NCBI GenBank assembly: GCA_029262455.1
Contig: JAJCZJ010000019.1
Coordinates: 36,753-100,752, forward strand
Direction: 5' to 3'
DNA: 64,000 nucleotides
From: Deltaproteobacteria bacterium
GTDB taxonomy: Bacteria; Desulfobacterota; Binatia; HRBIN30; CADEER01
This document shows, piece by piece, positions 1 through 8,732 of this stretch (position 1 is the first letter of the stretch; each line of letters opens with the position of its first letter). The translations under genes were made by a program, and so were the position numbers. The notes under the pieces are model-generated. The model saw nothing but the letters and a program-made list of their open reading frames with translations. It did not search any database and was not told the origin of the DNA.

Positions 1-1889
1 ATGCAGTCGCGGCCGAAGTTGTCGAACTTTGTGTTGAGTAGGCCGAGTGATCCGAGGACCGTGAGGTCCGCGACTGGATTGGCTTGGAACTCGGCTTCAA
101 TGCCTTGCACGGTGGCCTTCGCCGCGTTTTGCGTGAGTTGTTGGATGGTGATGGTGGTTGGATCGCCCGGGTCGCCGGTCGCGATGCTGGTGACGACTTG
201 GATGTCATCGTACGTGGCGTAGAAGCCGGCGAGATTGAGGCTGACCCGGTTGTCGAATGCGACCGTCTTGATCCCGAGCTCGAAGTTGTTGAGAGTCTCG
301 GGTTGGAATGACGACAAGTCCCCGTCGGACCCTTGCACGTTGATGAGTGCGTTGAATCCTCCTCCGCGAAATCCTGCGGACCAGGTGAAGTAGGCGTTCA
401 GATGATCGGCGTCGATTGCGTGCAGCATTTGGTCGGGAGCCTTGAGGCTGAGACTCGCTGTCGGCGTGACATCGTCGAATACCTCGGAGCCCTCGCCTGC
501 ACCGTCGACCATTCCGTTGACTCGGTTGAGAACGACCAGGCTAGCGCCCTTTTTGTCCTGCGTGTAGCGGACGCCAAGAGTGAGCGACAGCCAATCGACC
601 GGGTCGACGACGGCGTGCGTGTAGAGCGCCCAGGTCCAGTTTCTGACTCTTGTGGTGCTCAGTGTTTCGACGTCCAGAAATCCGCCCAGCGCGGAAACCC
701 CTGTAGGTGCGATGCCGCGTTCCCAAAAAGCGAAGACTCCTGTGACCAAAGAGAAGCGGTCGTCCCACGCGGTCAGGTTCGACTGTAGCTCTTCACTGAA
801 CTGGTATTGCGACCAGGTCGCGTTGCCGTCGCGCCCGGAGAAGTTGAGAGACAGCACCGGGAACTCGGTCGAGTCGCTTTCCGACCGATGGCCGGGCTTC
901 TGCTCGCGCCAGGAAGAGATCGACTTGATGGACAGATCGACCGGTCCTTCGATGGCATCCCACGTCACGGTGCCCCAGGTTCCCCAGCTGCGGGTATCTG
1001 AAAGCCCCCGTGCGTCGCCGCGAAAGCGAAATGGTTCGGAGCTGTTACACGCGTCGAAGAAGCCGTCGTAGTTTCTGGCTAGGCCGCTCTCGTCGATCAC
1101 ACGGCACTGTCCGCCGCGCCCGTGGCCGTGGGTGCGAGACCACGAGCCGCTGAGATCGATGGTGATGTCATCGGTGAGCAGGAGGCGGAGGGACCCGAGA
1201 AAGGTCTGGGAGTTCGTGTCGGACACATCGATCCCGAGCAGTTCGTTGCGTGAGTAGCCGTCATTTTGGCTGGTTGCGAAGGCAAACCGAGACAGCAGTC
1301 GGTCTTCGATGATGGGTAGGTTCAGGGAGACTCGCGTGCGAACGGTATCGAAGCGCCCGGCGCTGACGAGGACCGACCCACCGAGCTCGGGTTGAGGTTT
1401 GATGGTTGTGACACTGAACGCGCCGCCGACGGAGTTCTTGCCGAACAGGGTGCCCTGTGGTCCGCGCAGAACTTCGACCTGTTCGACATCGACGACATCG
1501 ATCAGCTGCCCGATCATGCGCGGCAAGAAGACACCGTCGACGTAGACCGCGACACCCGGGTCGAAAACGATCTCGCCGGAGGTCGTGCCGACGCCGCGCA
1601 GGCTAATGAAGCCCTCTTGGTTCTCGCGACCGATCGAGAATTGAAGATTGGGAACCAAATCCTTGATGTCATCGAGACGGGTGACGCCGGCATCGCGGAG
1701 TGCGGTTTCGCTCAGCGCTGTGACAGAAACCGGTGTGTCGACCAAGAGCTCTTCTCGCTTGCGTGCGGTGACGACGATCTCTTCGAGCCCGCCGCGCTTC
1801 TCCTCCTGTGCCGTCGCGGCATCTGTCGCGACCGCAAGTGCGACGAAGATGGACAGAATCGCCGATAGGCGACTGGTTCCAAGCGACAT
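1..1889 (-). CDS. TonB-dependent outer-membrane receptor (3' end outside window)
   Basis: Reading the minus strand from ATG at 1889 gives one open frame to the window edge (about 629 residues), so the last strands of the barrel are missing. Residues 1-28 form a signal peptide ending ATA/Q. A TonB box follows at about 36-42 (EEIVVTA), then a plug domain with LRGVGT, VYVDGVF and EVLRGPQGTLFGKNSVGG, all hallmarks of TonB-dependent receptors. Later segments such as GVRYTQDKKG, SAGFRGGGFNA and ETLNNFELGIKT are typical of the barrel in the siderophore/xenobiotic subgroup. It would import a large substrate with TonB-ExbBD energy. The substrate cannot be read from sequence. It is divergent from a lipoprotein hydrolase at 2039, so the two might act on related molecules, which is inference only. 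Confidence 0.93.
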   Translation of the reverse strand, partial: MSLGTSRLSAILSIFVALAVATDAATAQEEKRGGLEEIVVTARKREELLVDTPVSVTALSETALRDAGVTRLDDIKDLVPNLQFSIGRENQEGFISLRGVGTTSGEIVFDPGVAVYVDGVFLPRMIGQLIDVVDVEQVEVLRGPQGTLFGKNSVGGAFSVTTIKPQPELGGSVLVSAGRFDTVRTRVSLNLPIIEDRLLSRFAFATSQNDGYSRNELLGIDVSDTNSQTFLGSLRLLLTDDITIDLSGSWSRTHGHGRGGQCRVIDESGLARNYDGFFDACNSSEPFRFRGDARGLSDTRSWGTWGTVTWDAIEGPVDLSIKSISSWREQKPGHRSESDSTEFPVLSLNFSGRDGNATWSQYQFSEELQSNLTAWDDRFSLVTGVFAFWERGIAPTGVSALGGFLDVETLSTTRVRNWTWALYTHAVVDPVDWLSLTLGVRYTQDKKGASLVVLNRVNGMVDGAGEGSEVFDDVTPTASLSLKAPDQMLHAIDADHLNAYFTWSAGFRGGGFNALINVQGSDGDLSSFQPETLNNFELGIKTVAFDNRVSLNLAGFYATYDDIQVVTSIATGDPGDPTTITIQQLTQNAAKATVQGIEAEFQANPVADLTVLGSLGLLNTKFDNFGRDC

Positions 1890-1895
1890 GATGTT

Positions 1896-1904
1896 CCCCC
1901 CCCC
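1896..1904 (-). promoter_or_regulatory. Nine-G homopolymer in the ribosome-binding position of the TonB receptor
   Basis: On the minus strand a run of nine G lies 7-15 nt upstream of the receptor ATG, exactly where a Shine-Dalgarno sequence is expected; no other purine-rich SD is visible. Such tracts can slip during replication. A change in length would alter SD spacing rather than reading frame. Confidence 0.4.
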
Positions 1905-2038
1905 AGTACGAGCCGAATCTGTCGTGACTCGCGTCGGAAGCTAGCCGATTGCTTTGGTCGGTGTCGAGGGCAGCCGTTGGCCGCGTGGCCGTTGCCCGCG
2001 GGCTTGGCGGATCCCGGATTATTTGAGAGGATTCGTGG

Positions 2039-3124
2039 ATGATGATTGCAAAGCTGTTTGGCAGGGTCGCGGTTTTTCTTCTCTTTGTCGGGTTGGTCGG
2101 GTGTTCGGACGACACCGCAACGACGCAGGCGATTCCTAGTCCGCTCGGTGTCGGTCCGTATGCGGTGGGCGTTACGCGGATCGAGCTGTTTGACGCCGCT
2201 CAGGGCCGTACCCAGCTGACCGAGATCTGGTACCCGGCGGCCGAGTCCGCGCGCGGTCTTCCTGCGGATCCCGCGGAGAACTATTTGCCTGACGGCCTCG
2301 AGTCGTTGGCCGAGAACGCCACGATTCCTCTCGTAGCGGTGCGCGATGTACCCATTTCCGGTGATGCGCCGTTCCCGCTGATTGGCTTCTCGCACGGTTC
2401 AGGTGGGGTGCGTTACCAGAACACCTTCCAATGCGAGCATCTCGCCAGCCACGGTTACATTGTGATCGCGCCGGATCACGAAGGGAACACGTTCTTCGAC
2501 AGCGGTGGCGTTACCCAAGAGCTGTCGGTGGCCCGTCCGCTCGACATGATTTTCTTGTTCGATGAGTTCAGTGACTTCACGCAGGAGGCAGGCAATCAAT
2601 TCGAGGGATGGATCGACCTGGACAGCGGCTTCGGAATGACAGGCCATTCTTTTGGTGCGTTCACGTCCATGGCGGTTGCAAGCCAGGACAGCCGCGTCGT
2701 AGCGGCGCTGCCAATGGCGCTCGGCGGACCGGTGTCGGATACGTATGACGCGGCGACGCTACTGATGCTCGCGACCGAGGACAAGACGATCGGGCTCGCC
2801 GGCAACGATGGTGTTCGCAATACCTTCGACGATGCTCCTGGACCGCGCTTCATCGCAGAGATCGTCGATGCCGGTCACTACTCGTTCAGTTTCTCTTGCC
2901 AGGTTGGATTGGCCGGACCTTGGGATGGCGACGGGTGCATGGATGGCGTTCGCTTCGAGGATGGTTCGGCGTTTACCTTTGTGGACGACATGCGCATTTG
3001 GGACGTCGTCAACGGATATTCCGCCGCCCTCTTTGGGCGCTACATCAAGGGGATCCAGCAGTACGACGAGGTGCTCGCATCGAACTTGGATCCAGGAATC
3101 ATGGACTACATCGCCGAGCCGTAG
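2039..3124 (+). CDS. Lipoprotein alpha/beta hydrolase (dienelactone hydrolase / PAF-acetylhydrolase-like)
   Basis: 361 residues. The N-terminus is a lipoprotein signal with lipobox LVGC (Cys22), placing the enzyme at a membrane facing the periplasm or outside. The hydrolase core shows the oxyanion-side segment IGFSHGSGG, the nucleophile elbow GHSFG with Ser204, and a C-terminal DAGHYSF with the probable catalytic His280. The family contains secreted esterases, PAF-acetylhydrolase-like enzymes and polyesterase relatives; which ester is cut is not evident. ATG-ATG start at 2039/2042 with AGAGG about 9 nt upstream. It is divergent from the TonB receptor, about 150 bp away. The Cys pair CQVGLAGPWDGDGC could form a disulfide, fitting an exported enzyme. 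Confidence 0.8.
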   Translation: MMIAKLFGRVAVFLLFVGLVGCSDDTATTQAIPSPLGVGPYAVGVTRIELFDAAQGRTQLTEIWYPAAESARGLPADPAENYLPDGLESLAENATIPLVAVRDVPISGDAPFPLIGFSHGSGGVRYQNTFQCEHLASHGYIVIAPDHEGNTFFDSGGVTQELSVARPLDMIFLFDEFSDFTQEAGNQFEGWIDLDSGFGMTGHSFGAFTSMAVASQDSRVVAALPMALGGPVSDTYDAATLLMLATEDKTIGLAGNDGVRNTFDDAPGPRFIAEIVDAGHYSFSFSCQVGLAGPWDGDGCMDGVRFEDGSAFTFVDDMRIWDVVNGYSAALFGRYIKGIQQYDEVLASNLDPGIMDYIAEP

Positions 3125-3237
3125 GAATTCGGGCGCGGGGGCATCGTAGATTCCCCCGGGAGAGGGGACTTGGGAGTCAGTTCGCGCGAATTCGGACAGC
3201 CCCTCGGTAAGGAGGGCGGCGGCTTCACGGCGCCGCT

Positions 3238-4233
3238 CTAGACGTCCATCACCTCGTCGTAAAACTTTACGATACTGTCGCGGTCTTTTTCGTCCTTGCC
3301 GAGGTGGCTCATCGCTGCGCGCGGGTGCTGGTTGAGCAGGCCGGTCAGCATGTACGTCAGGTCGAATCCCCAGTGCATGCTGCCGCGCAGAGGTTCGATG
3401 TCGTTTTCGACGCACTCGAGGATCGGTCGCAAGCGATACTTCGGGTTCTTGAGGAAGCCGATCAGCAATTCGAGTGGGCAGTTGCCGGCGCCGCGGCCGA
3501 GGCCGGCCATGGTCGCGTCCAATTGGTTCGCCCCGTTCACAACGGCTTCGATGGTGTTGGCGTACGCGAGTTGTTGGTTGTTGTGAGTGTGGATGCCGAC
3601 TTGTTTGCCAGTCGCTTTGCACGCCTTCAGGTAACGCTTGGTGAGTTCTTTGACCTCTTCGGTGTAGAACGACCCGAAGCTGTCGACGAGATAGATGGTA
3701 TCGACGGGCGACGCGGCGAGTAGCTCGAGTGCTTCTTGGAGATCGTTCTCGTGTACCGTTGAAACGGCCATGATGTTGACGGTCGTCTCGTAGCCCTTCT
3801 CGTGGGCGTCTTGGATCATGTCGAGTGCAACCGGAACCTGGTGGATGTAGGTCGCGACCCGGATCAGGTCGAGTACGCTTTGGTCTTTCGGCAGAATGTC
3901 GGTTTTGTAGTCGGACTTTTCGGCATCGGCGATGGCGGACAACTTGAGATCGGTGTCGTTGTCACCAACGATGCGGCGCATGTCCTCTTCGTCGCAGTGC
4001 TTCCAGGGACCGAAATCGGCCTTGGGGAACTGATCCTTGGAGTTCTTGTAACCGAGCTCCATGTAGTCGACACCGGCGGCGACGCAAGTTCGGTAGACCT
4101 TGCGCACGAGCTCGTCCGTGAAACGGTGGTCGTTCATCAGACCGCCGTCGCGAATCGTGCAATCGAGTACTTTGATTTCGGGTCTGAAAGTCAACCAGCT
4201 GCCTCGTCCGTTGTTGTCCTTTGCTTCGCTCAT
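3238..4233 (-). CDS. DRE-TIM metallolyase, 4-hydroxy-2-oxovalerate aldolase/HMG-CoA-lyase-like
   Basis: 331 residues. After about 20 residues comes LDCTIRDGG, the Arg-Asp metal/substrate motif of the DRE-TIM family, then GVDYMELGYKNS, MAVSTVHEN and the metal-binding HTHNN (GIHTHNNQQLAYANT), followed by AGLGRGAGNCPLELL. These fit a divalent-metal TIM barrel that cleaves or forms C-C bonds next to a carbonyl. The subgroup is annotated only as 'aldolase catalytic domain protein'; the exact substrate is unknown. It lies downstream of the KDPG-aldolase-like gene at 128 bp distance on the same strand, suggesting a shared role in 2-oxo acid metabolism (inference). Confidence 0.85.
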   Translation of the reverse strand: MSEAKDNNGRGSWLTFRPEIKVLDCTIRDGGLMNDHRFTDELVRKVYRTCVAAGVDYMELGYKNSKDQFPKADFGPWKHCDEEDMRRIVGDNDTDLKLSAIADAEKSDYKTDILPKDQSVLDLIRVATYIHQVPVALDMIQDAHEKGYETTVNIMAVSTVHENDLQEALELLAASPVDTIYLVDSFGSFYTEEVKELTKRYLKACKATGKQVGIHTHNNQQLAYANTIEAVVNGANQLDATMAGLGRGAGNCPLELLIGFLKNPKYRLRPILECVENDIEPLRGSMHWGFDLTYMLTGLLNQHPRAAMSHLGKDEKDRDSIVKFYDEVMDV

Positions 4234-4361
4234 GATCCCTTTTTGTGCTCCTGTCGATCAAAATTTGGATCTGGTCTTCCGAAAACCGAGTGGTGCGGTT
4301 TCGCCAGCTGAAAGACCCAAGCAATCGTAGCTAGATGATATGCGATCGATCGCCAAGGGGG

Positions 4362-4985
4362 TCAGGGATTGTATGCCTCGATCAAGGTGCGGATGCTATC
4401 GCGAATTTCGCTGTAGTGGCCGTTCTGGAGCCAGGCCTTCTTGAAGATGCTGCCCCCGAAAGCGACCGCGGAGGCGCCGCTCGCGAAGTATTCGGCGACG
4501 TTTGCGGTTCCCACACCGCCGCAGGCGAGCAGCTCGATATCGCCAAAAGGTCCTTTGATTTCACGGAAGTAGCTGGGGCCGAAGACGCTGGCGGGGAACA
4601 CCTTGACCATCGTTGCACCGGCTTTCCAGGCTTGGTGGATCTCGTGCGGGGTCAGGGCGCCGGGAAAGACGGGGATCGAGTCGGCGACGCACTGCTCGAC
4701 GACCTCTCGGACGAGGGTGGGCATCACGATGAAGGTCGCTCCGGCATCCACGGCGGCATCGAGGTCGCCCTTGTCGAGCACGGTCCCCGCGCCGATCATG
4801 AGCCGGCCCGCTGAGGTTTCCACGGCGCTGCGAATCAGACGCGGTGCGTTGGGCGTGTTCATGGTGATCTCGAGGGTTTCCAACCCCCCGGCGATCGCGG
4901 CCTCGACGATCGGAATGATCGTTTGGGGGTCAGCGCCGCGTAGGATCCCGAGAATGGGTCGTTGTTTGAAGCGCGAGACGTCCAT
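4362..4985 (-). CDS. eda: KDPG / 4-hydroxy-2-oxoglutarate aldolase
   Basis: 207 residues, normal length for class I KDPG aldolase. It shows GLETLEITMNT with catalytic Glu39, MIGAGTVL, FPGALTP and the Schiff-base Lys128 in ATMVKVFPAS, then the phosphate loop LLACGGVG. It would cleave 2-keto-3-deoxy-6-phosphogluconate to pyruvate and glyceraldehyde 3-phosphate, or 4-hydroxy-2-oxoglutarate to pyruvate and glyoxylate. No dehydratase (edd) or other Entner-Doudoroff gene is in the window, so the physiological substrate is open. The gene starts 12 nt after the stop of the DUF1499 lipoprotein, implying cotranscription. Confidence 0.9.
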   Translation of the reverse strand: MDVSRFKQRPILGILRGADPQTIIPIVEAAIAGGLETLEITMNTPNAPRLIRSAVETSAGRLMIGAGTVLDKGDLDAAVDAGATFIVMPTLVREVVEQCVADSIPVFPGALTPHEIHQAWKAGATMVKVFPASVFGPSYFREIKGPFGDIELLACGGVGTANVAEYFASGASAVAFGGSIFKKAWLQNGHYSEIRDSIRTLIEAYNP

Positions 4986-4997
4986 CGCTGCAACGAC

Positions 4998-5555
4998 TTA
5001 TCGCGTCGGACCGACGGCGTCGATGCGTCTCCTTGCCTGCGGGACCGGATCGGTAAAACGAGTGTGGGGAGTCCGCTGCTTCTTGCGCGTTGATTCCGAG
5101 CCGACCGGCTGGCCAACGCCGCGTTCGATCAGCTTGGCGCGGACCGATTCGACGCGCTCTCGATTGACGCCGAAATCGCTATAGCCGAGCTGCGAGGAGG
5201 AGCGGATTGCGATGTCCCCATGCTGCGGTCGAAGGCGCAGCTCGAGGTCGTCGACGAATCCCATCGCGGTGCGGCAGTGTGCGTGCAGGTAGTCTTCGCT
5301 GCGAACGATGATCTTCGTTCGGGGCATTTCGCCAACGACCTCTGTGACTGCGGCCCACGCTTGCTCCGGCGCAACGGAAAGGGCGATCGGCTCGACGTAG
5401 TTGGACTCGGTCAACTCATCGCTGGAGACACAGTTCGGTGACGCCGGACACGCCCGCAACGCGCTGTCGGCTCGTTGAGGGACTTTCGGCAAACTGGTTG
5501 CGCAACCGGCCAGCGCGACGCTCAGCGTTGCGGCGATGAATTCAAGGCACTTCAT
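4998..5555 (-). CDS. DUF1499 lipoprotein
   Basis: 185 residues. The signal peptide ends in lipobox LAGC (Cys18), so the mature protein is lipidated. The DUF1499 body follows: CPASPNCVSS, an APEQAWAAVTEVV segment, then IIVRSEDYLHAHCRTAMGFVDDLELRL and IRSSSQLGYSDFGVNRERVESVR, strongly characteristic of this family. DUF1499 proteins are widespread in Gram-negative bacteria and of unknown function. It is first in a minus-strand run with eda. The last 35 or so residues are basic and not part of the family. Confidence 0.85.
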   Translation of the reverse strand: MKCLEFIAATLSVALAGCATSLPKVPQRADSALRACPASPNCVSSDELTESNYVEPIALSVAPEQAWAAVTEVVGEMPRTKIIVRSEDYLHAHCRTAMGFVDDLELRLRPQHGDIAIRSSSQLGYSDFGVNRERVESVRAKLIERGVGQPVGSESTRKKQRTPHTRFTDPVPQARRRIDAVGPTR

Positions 5556-5780
5556 ACACGCACTTCATACGAGGATTGATGCCGCGGCTGTCGTTGATGC
5601 CTCGGCTGGTGGCCGCTGCGCATGGCTGCCGAGCCAGGACTCAAGGCGAATCCCCTCCGGTATCTGGTGCATTGTTTAGTTCTTAGGTGATTCTGTCGCG
5701 CGATTCTATTGTTTTGCCGGGGCGCAAGTTGGAACGCCTACGGCGGTGATTTGGTCGCGCCGACGCGCTAAAGTTGCCCG

Positions 5781-7307
5781 ATGTTTCTCGACGAAGTCTT
5801 GGAGAACGCTGCACGCGAGCGTCCGCGTGACCTAGGACTCGTCTTCGGCGACTCTCGTTGGAGTTTTTCCGAGCTATTCCAAAGGGTTGAACGGTTGGCG
5901 GTCGCTCTTCAACGAGTCGCGGCCGCGGGCGACCGCGTAGCAGTATTGGCGGAGAATCACCCGTCGATCGTCGAGGCCTACTATGCGGTGCCGCGCTGCG
6001 GGATGACGTTGGTCCTTTTGAATTATCGACTCGCCCCTGCCGAGATCGCTGCGATGCTGCGGGATTGCGAGGCTCGCGTTCTGATCGGCGAGCGAAGTTT
6101 GCTCGATTCATTGGGGGCGTTGCCAGCAGTCGATCATGTCGTCGAGGTGACGTTGGCGATTGACCAACCGGTTGCAGGTGAGATCGCCTACGAGAAATTT
6201 TTGGCGGCGCCGACGAAGAAGATGACGCCCGTGAGACGCACTGTGCAGGACACGGCGTGGTTGATTTATACGAGCGGCACGACCGGTCGTCCCAAGGGCG
6301 CGATGCTGTCGCACGAGAACTTGATCGCCGGAGTCGTCGCAAGCTCGCTCGGACGGCCTGTCCATCCGACGGATCGTTATCTCTATCCGTTTCCGCTGTG
6401 TCACGTGTCGGGATTCAATGTCTGCCTTTTCCATTTGCACAAGCGGCCAGTTGTGTTGATGCGTCGCTTCGAGAGCACTGCCGTTTTGACGGCGATCGCA
6501 GAACATGGAGTGACCTGTCTGTCCTTGGCTCCGACGATGATTGCGATGGTCCTCGACGATCCAGCTCTCGACGCCAGTGATCTAAGCACGCTGCGTTCGG
6601 TCGGTTACGGTGCGTCGGGTATTCCGGCCGCGGTGCTACGCCGCGGCATCGACAAGCTCGGGTGCGACTTTGGGCAAGGCTACGGAATGACCGAGCTGTC
6701 GGGCAACGCAGTATTCCTCGATGCCGAAGCGCATCGCCGTGGAGCTAGCGCCGAGCCTCAGCTGTTGACGGCCGCGGGGCGTCCGGGTCCGATGATTGCG
6801 CTGCGTATCGTAGATGACGAAGGCTGTGACGTGACCGAAGGCGAGGCCGGCGAAATCGTCGTGCGCGGACCGCAGGTTACGAAGGGCTACTGGCGCGACA
6901 CCACCGCGACGGCGGCCTGTTTCGACGGCGACTGGTTCAAGACCGGCGACGTCGGACGTCGCGACGGGGAAGGGTTTCTCTATATCGTCGATCGCAAGAA
7001 GGACATCGTCGTGACGGGTGGTGAAAACGTCTCATCGCGCGAGGTCGAGGATGTGCTCCACTTGCATGAGGCGGTTCGCGAAGCGGCAGTGGTCGGTGAA
7101 CCCGATCCGCGTTGGGGAGAGAACCTCTGCGCCTTCGTCGCGCTTCGATCGGGCGCCGAAGCGTCGGAGGTCGAGTTGATCGACCTCGTGCGATCCCATC
7201 TGGCGAGTTACAAAAAGCCGAAGCGTATCGTCTTCGTGAACGAGTTGCCGAAGAATGCCAGCGGCAAAGTGCTCAAGGCAGAGTTGCGTCGGCGTTTGCG
7301 GCCTTAG
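5781..7307 (+). CDS. AMP-binding acyl-CoA ligase
   Basis: 508 residues, the usual length of class I adenylate-forming enzymes. Core motifs are in order: the P-loop-like YTSGTTGRPKGA (about 165), GYGMTELSG (about 300), GDVGRRDGEGFLYIVDRKKD (about 385-405) and the C-terminal catalytic Lys in PKNASGKVLK. It would activate a carboxylic acid as acyl-AMP and pass it to CoA. Chain length or aromatic specificity cannot be assigned. No clear Shine-Dalgarno precedes ATG 5781. The stop codon overlaps by 4 nt, tail to tail, with the haem-protein gene on the other strand. Confidence 0.92.
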   Translation: MFLDEVLENAARERPRDLGLVFGDSRWSFSELFQRVERLAVALQRVAAAGDRVAVLAENHPSIVEAYYAVPRCGMTLVLLNYRLAPAEIAAMLRDCEARVLIGERSLLDSLGALPAVDHVVEVTLAIDQPVAGEIAYEKFLAAPTKKMTPVRRTVQDTAWLIYTSGTTGRPKGAMLSHENLIAGVVASSLGRPVHPTDRYLYPFPLCHVSGFNVCLFHLHKRPVVLMRRFESTAVLTAIAEHGVTCLSLAPTMIAMVLDDPALDASDLSTLRSVGYGASGIPAAVLRRGIDKLGCDFGQGYGMTELSGNAVFLDAEAHRRGASAEPQLLTAAGRPGPMIALRIVDDEGCDVTEGEAGEIVVRGPQVTKGYWRDTTATAACFDGDWFKTGDVGRRDGEGFLYIVDRKKDIVVTGGENVSSREVEDVLHLHEAVREAAVVGEPDPRWGENLCAFVALRSGAEASEVELIDLVRSHLASYKKPKRIVFVNELPKNASGKVLKAELRRRLRP

Positions 7308-8032
7308 TTTAGTGGGAACGGGATCAAGATGTAGTCTTTGGGTGTGAAGGTCCGGTAGTTGCTGCTGTGGCAGCCGGTGCAGCCGGTTACTCCGGTTCCG
7401 CTGGCGAAAACCGAGTTGCCCAATCCCTCGTACCAGTACCAACCGTTCCCGCCGTCGCTGTCATCTTCCACTTTGACGCTGACCGCCCAGCCTTGTACTT
7501 GCGTGCCGTTTTGGTACAGCTCCTTGACGGCAGCTGCGCCGCGCGGATGTTGCGAGTTACCGGCTTGGAGAGAAGCCAGCAGCGAAGAGTTGACGAAGGT
7601 GCGCACGTTGCCGAAATGAGGTCCCCCGGACGGATGGGGTCCGGACTCGGTTGTCCAGCCCAGGTAGGAGCCGTTTTGGAGCCAGGCCTCGAGGGCGCCG
7701 CGCTCGGTCGGGGGTGTTTCGTCCATCGGAATCGGGGTCGGAGTTGCCGGGACCGCTGTGTCGCACCCACGTAGCGCAGCGTTGACGCCGGCGATGATCT
7801 CGCCGATGGCTACCCGTCCGTCGGCGTCCGAATCGGCAGCGCTGCACGAGCTGGTGCCGACCCGGTTCAAGGCGATATTCACAGCGATGATGACTTCATT
7901 GACCGAAACCCCACCGTCGTTGTTGCAATCACACGGGCAGGGCAGGGGCTGAGCCCGGGCGGTTAACTGTGCCAGGACGGCTATCGTGGCGATGGTCAGG
8001 TGCTTGGTCATCGTGGATGTCATTCGCTTCAT
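7304..8032 (-). CDS. Exported haem protein with P460-like domain and N-terminal EF-hand pair
   Basis: 242 residues from ATG 8032, chosen because GGAGG lies 10 nt upstream and the next residues give a signal peptide (cut near ARA/Q). Residues about 30-85 hold two 12-residue EF-hand loops of dockerin type (DCNNDGGVSVNE and DSDADGRVAIGE), each followed by a short helix and bounded by Cys. After a short TPTP linker comes a C-terminal domain ending in the haem site CTGCH (218-222), with HPRGAAAVKELY and GWAVSVKVED preceding it, a layout like cytochrome P460/c'-beta. The P460 assignment is by pattern only. It probably sits in the periplasm or outside the cell. An EF-hand pair ahead of a cytochrome is unusual. 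Confidence 0.7.
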   Translation of the reverse strand: MKRMTSTMTKHLTIATIAVLAQLTARAQPLPCPCDCNNDGGVSVNEVIIAVNIALNRVGTSSCSAADSDADGRVAIGEIIAGVNAALRGCDTAVPATPTPIPMDETPPTERGALEAWLQNGSYLGWTTESGPHPSGGPHFGNVRTFVNSSLLASLQAGNSQHPRGAAAVKELYQNGTQVQGWAVSVKVEDDSDGGNGWYWYEGLGNSVFASGTGVTGCTGCHSSNYRTFTPKDYILIPFPLN

Positions 8033-8258
8033 GTAGGTACCGCCTCCGCCAGCACTTGTTACAGCATGTGTTGGGTTGTTGGGAAAGTCAGCGTTCGAGA
8101 CGCAGGGGAAGCTGACATGGTCTTTGCGCGCAGCAACTTTGACGGTGTCGTCCGCACCTGCGTTACATACTCCACTTGCGGCGGTGATCGGTGTCGTAAG
8201 TTGCCAGGTCAGAGGATTGGCCCTCGGCTTGCTCCATACCCTGGCGGGGAGGATGCCG

Positions 8259-8672
8259 ATGAAAACAGCCGACAACGAAACTTTGGTCATGTTCGCAGGA
8301 GTCTTGGTTCTGGCTCTGTCTCTCGCAGTGCCGTTATTTCAGGATCTTGCGAAGAAGCATGATGTCCGACAAATCGCTTCAGGCGCGGTCGATCTGAAGA
8401 ATGAGCTTCTTTCTGCGAAGGATCCGGGCAAGGTGCTGAGCGTCAAAGTCTCGAATCTCGTCGGTGAGCTTTCGCCGGACGCGGCGCTGGCGGCGTCACC
8501 AACGGGCGCAGAAAAGTCGCCGGGCGGCCAAGGTCGTGAAGATGCCGCCAAAGGCGACAAGGCGAATCCGAAGGTCGTGGCGGAGTGGTCTGGAGCCGGC
8601 GAGGCGAGCGTTCGGGTGCAGAAGGATCAGCGCGCCAGAGGCAACTGGGCTTGGGATCCGACGGCGCACTGA
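8259..8672 (+). CDS. Small single-pass membrane protein, function unknown
   Basis: 137 residues from ATG 8259, selected because GGGGAGG (8246-8252) lies six bases upstream; an in-frame ATG at 8253 touches the SD and is unlikely. One hydrophobic helix (about residues 9-28) is followed by a predicted soluble tail containing KNELLSAKDPGKVL and a charged, low-complexity, Gly/Lys/Ala-rich region ending RGNWAWDPTAH. I do not recognise a family. The arrangement suggests a membrane-anchored periplasmic or cytoplasmic tail. It is isolated between two minus-strand genes. Confidence 0.55.
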   Translation: MKTADNETLVMFAGVLVLALSLAVPLFQDLAKKHDVRQIASGAVDLKNELLSAKDPGKVLSVKVSNLVGELSPDAALAASPTGAEKSPGGQGREDAAKGDKANPKVVAEWSGAGEASVRVQKDQRARGNWAWDPTAH

Positions 8673-8732
8673 CGGGCTGCCGCGGGAGAGCGAGCTCACC
8701 CGTCCGCGGCAGCGACTCGTGCGGCTTTTGAG

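Noticed and set aside
1712..2395. 227-residue minus-strand frame overlapping the TonB receptor start and the hydrolase
   Set aside because: Arg-rich composition and overlap with two well-supported genes; the receptor frame from 1889 has all TonB motifs.
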